A stretch of DNA of 17,693 bases from Patescibacteria group bacterium (GTDB lineage: Bacteria; Patescibacteriota; Patescibacteriia; UBA9934): the NCBI GenBank assembly GCA_030916555.1, contig JAUPWK010000015.1, positions 1-17,693 on the forward strand, written 5' to 3'. Both the position numbers and the translations under genes were made by a program. Shown here piece after piece: positions 7,493 to 14,400 of the stretch. The notes beneath the pieces are model-generated. The model ran no database searches and was not told the origin of the DNA. It was given only the letters and a program-made list of their open reading frames with translations. Positions within the stretch are counted from its first letter, which is position 1. Each line of letters begins with the position of its first letter.

Positions 7493-8308
7493 GGCTGTAA
7501 AAAACAGCCCCGCCCCTATCAGTGTATTGATGTACGGGAAGATTTTATAGATGCTTAGAATTGAGCCGCGCTTGTAAGTAATGATGGAGATAATCATGAG
7601 GCTTCCGTATACACCCGCTCCAATAGCTCCAATAAGCGGGCAGGTGAGGCTAAGAAGTGTCCCGGCAGTGATGTAAAGAATAGCGCACAAAACGAGGGTT
7701 CCGTAACCGCCAAGAGCTGTGGCAATGGTTTGAAGCTTGGCCTGAGTATCGGCTTCGATGTCCGGTACTGCGGAGTAGGCGTGCATTGCCATAGCCCAAA
7801 GCATGGCTGCTACCACGAGGAGGATAGGTGGTTGTATGCCGCCAAAGGCATAGAAGCCTGCGAGGCCGGGCATGATGTAGAGAATATTCGTGAGTGAATC
7901 AAGGCCGGGGTGAATTTTGGCGCGAATTGGTGGCGCGGAGTAGATCAAGCCTAAAAAGAGACAGGCTCCCGTTGAGACACTGGCAGCGAGTGGGATAAAG
8001 GGCGTGAGTGCAAGCCACGGTACGCAGGCAATAGCAATTGAGGTCAAAATCTTGGTATGCTGTTTGGGTTCGAGCACTTGCTCGTAGCCAAGTTTTTTCT
8101 CATTTTGTTTGTCAGTTTCAAAATCAAAAATGTCATTAATGCCGTAGATGAAAAGATTGGCGGGATACGTAAAGAAAAGTCCTAAAAGAATGGCAGCGAG
8201 GTGAGGCGTCTGTGTCAGACCGTGAGTGGCGGCAGCTGCGCCAACCGCAAAGGGCCCAAGGAGGTAGATCCAGAAGCGGGGACGGGAGGCTTTCAAAAAC
8301 ATGGACAT
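7481..8308 (-). CDS. UbiA-family prenyltransferase, lycopene elongase-like (LyeJ/CrtEb type)
   Basis: A 275-aa polytopic membrane protein (seven to nine helices) of the UbiA superfamily. Both Mg-diphosphate motifs are present: INDIFDFETD (N58, D59, D62, D66) and VPDIEAD (D183, D187), the latter preceded by HAYSA and followed by QTIATALG. The combination NDIFD.ETD and PDIEAD is what I associate with lycopene elongases that add C5 units to both ends of lycopene to give C50 carotenoids, rather than with quinone or heme O enzymes. Setting between crtI and a cruF-like gene supports that. The start is set at the ATG at 8308, which has TATACT 9 bases upstream; an in-frame TTG at 8344 lies upstream of that box, and an ATG at 8302 is also possible. 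It is convergent with crtI and divergent from the cruF-like gene. Confidence 0.9.
   Translation of the reverse strand: MSMFLKASRPRFWIYLLGPFAVGAAAATHGLTQTPHLAAILLGLFFTYPANLFIYGINDIFDFETDKQNEKKLGYEQVLEPKQHTKILTSIAIACVPWLALTPFIPLAASVSTGACLFLGLIYSAPPIRAKIHPGLDSLTNILYIMPGLAGFYAFGGIQPPILLVVAAMLWAMAMHAYSAVPDIEADTQAKLQTIATALGGYGTLVLCAILYITAGTLLSLTCPLIGAIGAGVYGSLMIISIITYKRGSILSIYKIFPYINTLIGAGLFFTALFQ
7492..7510. terminator. Hairpin at the crtI/elongase tail-to-tail junction
   Basis: GGGCTGT at 7492-7498 pairs with ACAGCCC at 7504-7510 around an AAAAA loop. It begins at the last base of the crtI stop codon and lies inside the last codons of the elongase gene. No uridine tract follows on the plus strand, so it may be a weak terminator or an end-protecting stem and is not a textbook terminator. 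Confidence 0.35.
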
Positions 8309-9058
8309 ATGTTGGACAGTATAGCTGAATTTGTGCAAAAACAAGGTGTCTCGTCGGTGCTTGGGCTTGTGGGTGTTGGATTGTGCGCGTTTTTAGGATT
8401 CGGATTCGTGGTGTCGCAGGTGGAGCCTGCACAGCCGCTCATTTCAGGGATTGGAATGCTGGTACTGGCGTTGCCTGCTGTTGTGGGGTTGTATCTGGTT
8501 TATGGTTGGCGTGGCGTGTTGGCATATGTGGGCTTAGCGCTCTTTGGACTCATGATCGAGACCGCAGCCATTACGACAGGTATCCCGTACGGGAGTTTCA
8601 CGTATCACGGAGCCTTGGGGTATCGGCTGTTTGGAGTGGTGCCGTGGACGCTGACACTCGCATGGCCACCGCTTGTACTGACATCCGCTATTGCCGCACG
8701 GCGTTTGCATTGGTCTTGGTTCGGGACGAGTGTAATTGCGGTACTGCTACTTGTGGCTATGGATGCGGTTCTTGACCCAGGTGCAGTAGCTCTTGGATTT
8801 TGGAGTTGGACGCACGGAGGGGTGTATTACGCGGTGCCACTCAGTAATTACCTGGGTTGGTGTTTCTCGGCCAGCGTTGGGATTTATCTGGTTTATAAGT
8901 GGTTACCGAGTTTAGATATGCGTCTGGTAGCGATGAGTGGAATTTTTTCCGTGGCCTTTTGGTGTGGAATTGTTTTGGGTTTTGGTTTTGTCTTGCCAAG
9001 TTTGATCGGCTGTATATTACTCAGTTATTTTGGTTGGGCATTTCTACGGCGAGCATAG
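8309..9058 (+). CDS. CruF/DUF422-family carotenoid biosynthesis membrane protein (hydratase-like)
   Basis: A 249-aa integral membrane protein with about seven to eight helices. It matches the carotenoid biosynthesis protein family that includes CruF, which hydrates the psi end of acyclic carotenoids (bisanhydrobacterioruberin in haloarchaea, gamma-carotene in some bacteria). Visible signature: IETAAITTGIPYGSF (83-97) with LGYRLFGVVPW, MDAVLDP (151-157), WSWTHGGVYYAVP (165-177) and LSNYLGW (178-184). No soluble domain is present. Next to a lycopene elongase-like gene, hydration of C50 ends is the most likely job. The ATG at 8309 directly abuts the divergent elongase start, forming CATATG. An in-frame GTG at 8333, 7 bases after a TATAGC hexamer, is a real alternative and would leave 241 residues. 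In-frame codons extend back to 8201 but lie antisense within the elongase gene and encode no family sequence. Confidence 0.87.
   Translation: MLDSIAEFVQKQGVSSVLGLVGVGLCAFLGFGFVVSQVEPAQPLISGIGMLVLALPAVVGLYLVYGWRGVLAYVGLALFGLMIETAAITTGIPYGSFTYHGALGYRLFGVVPWTLTLAWPPLVLTSAIAARRLHWSWFGTSVIAVLLLVAMDAVLDPGAVALGFWSWTHGGVYYAVPLSNYLGWCFSASVGIYLVYKWLPSLDMRLVAMSGIFSVAFWCGIVLGFGFVLPSLIGCILLSYFGWAFLRRA
8318..8325. promoter_or_regulatory. Overlapping divergent -10 boxes between elongase and cruF-like genes
   Basis: The eight bases AGTATAGC hold TATACT on the minus strand (8318-8323), 9 bases before the elongase ATG at 8308, and TATAGC on the plus strand (8320-8325), 7 bases before the GTG at 8333. The symmetric TATA core could drive transcription both ways from one site. 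The minus-strand box is the better match. Confidence 0.45.
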
Positions 9059-9067
9059 TTCATCAGG

Positions 9068-9073
9068 TACAAT
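9068..9073 (+). promoter_or_regulatory. Probable -10 box (TACAAT) for the topoisomerase IB gene
   Basis: TACAAT lies 12 bases before the ATG at 9086. Transcription from it would begin near 9080. A purine run GGGGAGAG (9074-9081) sits between box and start and could act as a ribosome binding site if transcription begins further upstream, for example by read-through from the cruF-like gene. Confidence 0.4.
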
Positions 9074-9085
9074 GGGGAGAGTTTT

Positions 9086-10093
9086 ATGACGAAAGTGCAC
9101 TTGCATCATACGCATGACGACGTTCCTGGATTCACACGTAAACGCGTAGGCGAACGCTTTGTATTTTTTGATCTTCGCGACCGTGTTATTGTAAATTCCG
9201 GAATTTTAAAACGCTGTGAGAGCATTGGCATTCCCCCTGCCTATACGGCGGTTTGGATTAGCGCGGATGCACGCGGCCACCTTCAAGCAACCGCAAAAGA
9301 TCATCGAGGCAGAAAGCAGTATTTTTATCATCCGGCGTGGAATGCGCACCGGGATGCTACGAAGTTTGAACATCTTTTGCCTTTTGCGCTTGTAATCGGA
9401 AAAATTCGTCGGCACGTGGCGCGTGACTTGCGTTTGCGCGGCATGCCCAAAGCAAAGGTGATTGCAGCGGTTGTAAAACTGCTTGATACCACTTACATTC
9501 GTATCGGCAATGAGGAGTATGCCCGCGAAAATCATTCGTACGGACTTACCACGCTCCTGCACCGTCATTTACGAGGAAAGGGGGTACGCATGCATTTGGT
9601 ATTTCGTGGGAAGAGCGGTGTAGCCCATGATGTACCACTTGAGGATCCGCGTATTCGTAAGATTGTTTCTGCTTGCCAGGATTTACCGGGCCAGGAATTA
9701 TTTGCTTTCGAGGATGATCGCGGAGCCGTTCATCAGGTACGATCAGAGGACGTGAACGCGTATCTGCAGGCGATCACGGGCCTTGAGATTACCGCTAAAG
9801 ATTTTCGAACCTGGCACGGCAGCGTGCTCGCTGCGCATGCGTTAGCACACACCCCGCTTCCGGATGCGCTATCAGCAAGGAAACATGAGGCGAATCGTGC
9901 TGTTAAGGTTGCGGCTACGGCGTTAGGAAACACGGTGGCGGTGTGTCGAAAATGTTACATTCATCCAAGGCTTTTTGAACTGTATTTGGCTGGGGATTTG
10001 CATTTTCCACACTCGCTTCGGCAGGTGCGCCGACGCTATTCTGGCCTTCATCACGATGAGCTTGAGTTTGTAAATCTTTTAGAAAAATGGTAG
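9086..10093 (+). CDS. DNA topoisomerase IB (poxvirus/bacterial type)
   Basis: A 335-aa type IB topoisomerase, which relaxes supercoils by nicking one strand through a 3'-phosphotyrosine. The N-terminal domain (about 1-100) includes PPAYTAVWISADARGHLQAT, the typical DNA-clamp part of bacterial enzymes. The catalytic domain shows TTYIRIGNEEYARENHSYGL (R139), HLVFRGKSGVAHD (K176), AKDFRTWHGSVLAAHAL (R241) and the tyrosine motif VCRKCYIHPRLF (Y291), so the active-site set Arg-Lys-Arg-Tyr is intact. In many relatives the tyrosine motif reads NTPAVCR.SY; here it is NTVAVCRKCY. Length matches bacterial/poxvirus small IB enzymes. It is 27 bases after the cruF-like gene on the same strand, but there is no functional link to carotenoids. 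Bacteria carry this enzyme only patchily. Confidence 0.95.
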   Translation: MTKVHLHHTHDDVPGFTRKRVGERFVFFDLRDRVIVNSGILKRCESIGIPPAYTAVWISADARGHLQATAKDHRGRKQYFYHPAWNAHRDATKFEHLLPFALVIGKIRRHVARDLRLRGMPKAKVIAAVVKLLDTTYIRIGNEEYARENHSYGLTTLLHRHLRGKGVRMHLVFRGKSGVAHDVPLEDPRIRKIVSACQDLPGQELFAFEDDRGAVHQVRSEDVNAYLQAITGLEITAKDFRTWHGSVLAAHALAHTPLPDALSARKHEANRAVKVAATALGNTVAVCRKCYIHPRLFELYLAGDLHFPHSLRQVRRRYSGLHHDELEFVNLLEKW

Positions 10094-10112
10094 TTTTTTT
10101 CGGGGAGGTGTC

Positions 10113-10286
10113 ATGCGTCGTTTGGTAGCGGGAATCGTGATTGGGATCGTGATCATGCCGATCATGTGGATCTACGTGAGCTCCAGGTGGGCGTACGACG
10201 CGGAGCGCGCTTGCGCGCTGCAGAAGGACGTGAGCCGGGAAAATTGCTTGGCGAACATCAGGTTCGTGGAAGCGGCGGGTTGGTGA
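10113..10286 (+). CDS. 57-aa N-terminally membrane-anchored peptide with strong Shine-Dalgarno
   Basis: An open frame from ATG at 10113 to TGA at 10284-10286. GGGGAGGTG at 10102-10110 ends two bases before the ATG, the best ribosome binding site in the window. Residues 1-3 are MRR, residues 4-21 form a hydrophobic helix (LVAGIVIGIVIMPIMWIY), and the tail (22-57) is charged with two cysteines (C34 and C45). This gives an N-in, C-out single-pass topology by the positive-inside rule, or an uncleaved signal anchor. Hand count gives 103 G or C in 174 bases (59%), with many GCG, GTG and CGC codons, visibly richer than neighbours. It begins 20 bases after the topoisomerase stop codon and ends just before a strong terminator, so it closes that transcription unit. 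No family is recognised. Confidence 0.65.
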   Translation: MRRLVAGIVIGIVIMPIMWIYVSSRWAYDAERACALQKDVSRENCLANIRFVEAAGW

Positions 10287-10304
10287 ACGGCCCGCTAAGC
10301 AAAA

Positions 10305-10336
10305 ACGTGCGCCCTGGTCAGAGACCAGGGCGTTTT
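10305..10336. terminator. Bidirectional terminator between convergent units
   Basis: A perfect 10-bp stem, CGCCCTGGTC at 10310-10319 and GACCAGGGCG at 10323-10332, with an AGA loop. TTTTGTTATTT follows on the plus strand, serving the topoisomerase/57-aa unit. On the minus strand the stem is followed by CACGTTTTTG, so it can also end the 376-aa gene, whose stop codon is at 10338-10340. Confidence 0.9.
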
Positions 10337-10337
10337 G

Positions 10338-11468
10338 TTATTTGAGGATACTCGCTGTGAGTTGACGATATTTGTCTTTAAAAAAGTTTCCGGCGGCACG
10401 TAGAAGCTCTTGGCCTTGTTCAAACAGTGAACTTTGAACGCCTGAATCAGCGGTGCTCGCTGACTGTTCATTGAGGAGTTCACGTGCGCGGAAGGTTGAG
10501 ACATTGATGTGCGCTGCAAGGACGTCATCCACCGTAATGAACGGCGCTGAGAACACGAAACGTTCAGTGAGTGTTGGATTTAGGTCAATTACGTAATCTG
10601 CCCAATTTGGTCCTGCGATGTAGGCGGCAAGCTCCTCAGTAGACACCCAATGCAGAATACCCTTTGCTGGATCGAGTGGGTCCTGTACGAAGTAGTACAC
10701 GTTCTCATCGCTTTCAAACTTCAGGAAGACAACATCTTGATGCGGAAGCATTGGGGGGTCGAGGGGGAAGTTACTTAAGGTCTCTGACTCAACCCATTTT
10801 ACGGGTGCGAAAGCTGATTTTTGGGTGAAATACGTGGTTTCATCCATGAATGGACGGCGCGTTCTTTGGCTTGTAACGCAATACACGGTAGCGTTATCGC
10901 TTCCACGGATGTAGTCTCCTGGGTTAATGAGATTTGTTGGAACAAAATCTCCTGTTATTGGCGAAACCCCTAATCTGTATTTCGCTTGGTCGGCAGCCGA
11001 CATTTGAATGAGTGGTAGCCCTTCACAGCCGGTGACGGCCTCGGGATTTTCAACGCAACTATTCACTTCAGTGAGCGAAATCGTCGTCGTCATGATTTCA
11101 GACTGCGCGCCTTCAACGTTTCGATATTTAATGTAGACGATCTTTTCACCGTCTCCCTCGCTTAACGTAAATGGTACGTGCATGACATCAATATTTTCAC
11201 CATCCGGACCAAGTCCAAGGCTAGCGTCGGGAACGAATATCGTCCACGAGGTATTGAGGAAATTTGGTGTTTCAGCGATTAAGTATTCGGTAATATTTGA
11301 ACCTTGCAGTGTAATTTGAATATCACGCGAGTTCGCGACCAGATTTTGAGCGGCGAACGTGATATTTGGTGTTCCAGCCCATACACACCCAAACAGCGCA
11401 AATGCTAAGCCCCAGGCAATTAAGCTTGCCTGAGACTTAGTTACTTTTTGCGGGCTATGGATTTGCAT
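10338..11468 (-). CDS. Secreted surface protein sharing modules with the 542-aa and giant proteins
   Basis: A 376-aa exported protein. Residues 10-40 contain a basic start and a hydrophobic core (SLIAWGLAFALFGCVW) and look like a signal peptide, with likely cleavage near ITFAA. Residues about 45-135 form a beta module with LQGSNITEYLIAETPNF and SEGDGEKIVYIKYRN, closely matching a module of the giant upstream protein. Residues 184-305 form the module GDYIRGSDNATVYCVTSQRT...YFTQ...GPNWADYVIDLNP seen at the C-terminus of the 542-aa protein. The last ~60 residues are amphipathic helix with a basic end (FFKDKYRQLTASILK). No catalytic motif is seen; an envelope or S-layer-associated role is inferred. 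The ATG at 11468 lies 4 bases after the stop of the giant gene, so the two are co-transcribed. A GTG at 11513 would overlap the giant gene and place 15 polar residues before the signal peptide; I reject it. Confidence 0.85.
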   Translation of the reverse strand: MQIHSPQKVTKSQASLIAWGLAFALFGCVWAGTPNITFAAQNLVANSRDIQITLQGSNITEYLIAETPNFLNTSWTIFVPDASLGLGPDGENIDVMHVPFTLSEGDGEKIVYIKYRNVEGAQSEIMTTTISLTEVNSCVENPEAVTGCEGLPLIQMSAADQAKYRLGVSPITGDFVPTNLINPGDYIRGSDNATVYCVTSQRTRRPFMDETTYFTQKSAFAPVKWVESETLSNFPLDPPMLPHQDVVFLKFESDENVYYFVQDPLDPAKGILHWVSTEELAAYIAGPNWADYVIDLNPTLTERFVFSAPFITVDDVLAAHINVSTFRARELLNEQSASTADSGVQSSLFEQGQELLRAAGNFFKDKYRQLTASILK

Positions 11469-11472
11469 GTGA

Positions 11473-14400
11473 TTAGGTTTCAGCTTCGAGATCAACAGTG
11501 GGGGAGTAAACACTGAGTTCTTTTGCTTTACGAGTATCGACTGGCTTTACGATCTTTTCTTTGTAGCCTGGTTTACTGTAACTCAGGTAATACTCATTTG
11601 GACCAAGGATAAACCAGTATTGTCCGGTGCTATTTGTGACGGTAGTCTCAACGAGCTTATTGTACTGGGGCTCGAAGAGTCGAACGATGACATTGTTCAG
11701 TGGTCGACCAGTTTTTGCGTCATGGACGCGACCAAGTTGCTTTGGTTTCTGTGCCTTTGCAAGGCGCAAGATAAGGGCCATGACGATCACCTGAAGGCCT
11801 ACGAGCACTCCAGCAGCGATGCTTGGTGTAAGTACGAGGGCGACGATTGACGCAATGAGTCCGAGGCTGCCAATGCCATACTGCATGGCACGTAACAATT
11901 TCTTGGCCTTGAACTTCATTGGCGCGTGATGACTTGGGGTATCTGTTGGATCGAGCGGGATATGCGCGTCTACAAACGGGTTTTCTGGTGTTACGGTTAC
12001 GGTGTCACCATGATACACATTTGGGTGGAGGCCATCATCTCCGGCTGTTGCTAGGAATAGGCTAGGGAACGAGAATCCATTTTTGAGCGCCTGAAGTTTG
12101 TATGTTCCAGGTTTTGCGGAGAAGAAGAATTTACCTTCCGGACTACTGACCAGAGTTTTGAGGAGTTTGTTATTTTCAGCATCAAAGGCGCGAATCGTAC
12201 CAAGTCCGATAGGAACTTTCGTCACGGAATTGTAGATTAATCCGTAAGCCTCACGATGTTTCTTTCCGAATAAGAGAACTGGTGATGTAAAGAGATACCA
12301 GAGATAGGTGAAGAGGTTGAAGCTTGTTGCAAGCAGGGTGAGGGCTCCTGTTGCCAAGCCTACACCTACCGGGAAGCTGAATGTCTTCAGTGCGGTTTCA
12401 AACCTAGCACTATCGACGACCGGGTTTGGTGATGTGATGCTTGGTTTGGTTGGGGCCGGTTTAGGCGGCGTGGATTCCGGGGTTTCGGGTGGATTTACTG
12501 GTTCCGGGATGGTTGGGATATCAGTTTCTGCAGGAATTTCTTCTGGTGTTGGCGTTGGAGGCGTTGGAGTTGCTGTTTCCGAGCTCGCGACTGGAATAGG
12601 TGTAGATACAATCGGCGTGGCAGGTACAGGAATGGTCGGTTCTGGAATGATTGGTGCGGCGGAGCAGAGCGCGGTCGCAATACTCATGGTTGCATTTGAA
12701 ACCTTTGGGATAACCGGAGGTTCCACTGGCGTTGGCTCTTCTTCTGGCGGGGTGGTCGGTTCTTCTTCTACCGGTGGTTCTTCAGGTGGAATGTCAGCGC
12801 AGGAATTCGCGGCATCAAGTGTGATGGTGTCGGATACAACGGCGGACTGATCAAGTGTACTGCTGCGGAATTTAGCGTAGAGGGTTTTGACGCCATCACC
12901 GGAGCTTACGGTAAATGAAACCGTCATGATGTCTTCGCCAAGAACGTCTGGAGTGAACGTGAGCCAACTTGTGGCGACAAAATCTGGATCTTCGCTTAGG
13001 AGATACTCATCTATGTGCGTTCCCTGGAGCGTGGCTGAAATGGCCTGAGTGGCCGAACATGAACCGAGGTTGATGCTGACATTGGTTGGAAGAATTGGAT
13101 CAGGCGTGCTCGATCCACCTCCTCCTCCGCCCAAGCTATCGTTATCATCGTTGATAACTGCCACGTCAGAGGGGTTGAGGGTGTTGAAGGCTCCGTCAGC
13201 AGAGGTTGCGGCAGCCAACACGATGTTATAACCAACCGATCCATCGATCACAACATCATCAACGCCTGTCACAGTGACTGTTTGTGGGGTGTCCCAATCG
13301 CCATTTGTAAACGTAAGCGATGCAACGCCGACGGTGCCTTCGTCCGTATTATCGCTTGTCAGTCCGGTGGTGACATCGTTTGACGGTTGGGCATTGAGGA
13401 CAACGGTGAAGGTAGCAGTGCCACCGGATTCGGTGGTGTGTCCAGAGATGGCGGAGACAGTAAAGCCTGCGGTGTCGTTGTCAATGTTTGTCACACTGAC
13501 GTCACCCGGGTTGATGCCGTTGTAGTCACCGTCAGCTGAAGTGGCAGCGTTAAGGACAGCGTGATAGGCAATATTCCCGTCGTCGAGGAAGTCATCTACA
13601 CCCGTGACCGTAACAGTTTGTGGGGTGTCCCAGTTTGCATCAGTAAACGTTATGCTGGCAGTTGAAAGCGTACCTTCGGATGTGTCATCGCTTGAAAGTG
13701 TGATGGTGACATCGGCGGTTGGTTGTGTATCAAGTACTACAGTGAAGGTTGCGGTGGTCCCAATTTCAGCTGTATTTCCAGAGATTGTAGAAACGGTAAT
13801 TCCCGGAACTGCAGAGGCAGCTGCGGTGAAGGCGAAGTTATCTACGGCGGGGTTATTTCTATAGTCAGTAGAGAAGAAGGTGGCGCCAACACGGACCTGA
13901 TCATCAGCCGCATCCCACCCTCCAGCAGCGACGAGATTACCTGCGGTCAGAGCATTTACTGCCGTACCAGACATCTGGTTATTTGCTCCGGCAGCCACGG
14001 CTTGAGACAGTGCAGTTTGCGCGTTATTTGATGAAGCGGCGGTCCAGGTGTTCGCATTGTCGCGGTAATACCAAACACCGTCAGTTCCGCTGTGAATGGC
14101 GGTGGAATTCGAAGCAACGTCACGCCAGGCGCCGCCGGTGAAGACGCTATAGGTCGATCCGGTACCGAAGGCGAGGGAATAGTAGATAAAACCAGAGTCG
14201 AGTGTTTCTATTACGGTTGTGTCTGTCAGGTCCGTCCAAGTTGATGAGTCAACTACTGAGCCCGTATCGGTAATGACGGTGTAGTAGTTGTCTTGTGTGA
14301 CGCCGTAGCGAACCTCTTCAAGTGCGAACGCTCCAATTCCGTCAAAGCTATCAGGTTCAAATATTTCCGCCTCTAAAACCCAAATGTCACTTTCGGCATC

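Noticed and set aside
8201..8308. Upstream extension of the cruF-like frame by 36 codons
   Set aside because: It runs antisense through the elongase N-terminus, encodes polar sequence unlike the family, and would place the start far upstream of any promoter signal.
4066..10286. Possible alternative genetic code (TGA as glycine) as in some CPR lineages
   Set aside because: TGA ends the acyltransferase, crtE, elongase and 57-aa genes at sensible places, including an ATGA overlap; standard stops are consistent.
11469..11513. GTG start extending the 376-aa protein upstream
   Set aside because: It would overlap the end of the giant gene and place 15 polar residues before a good signal peptide; the ATG at 11468, 4 bases after the giant stop, is more natural.
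12308..12850. Plus-strand open frame of 180 codons, very Gly/Val/Ser-rich
   Set aside because: It is the antisense shadow of the Pro/Glu/Thr-rich stalk of the giant protein; its composition mirrors that low-complexity coding sequence and it has no start context or family motif.
13138..13806. Possible DNA-level tandem repeat or CRISPR-like array
   Set aside because: The repeats are about 330 bases long, in frame and encode homologous protein domains, so they are explained by domain duplication.
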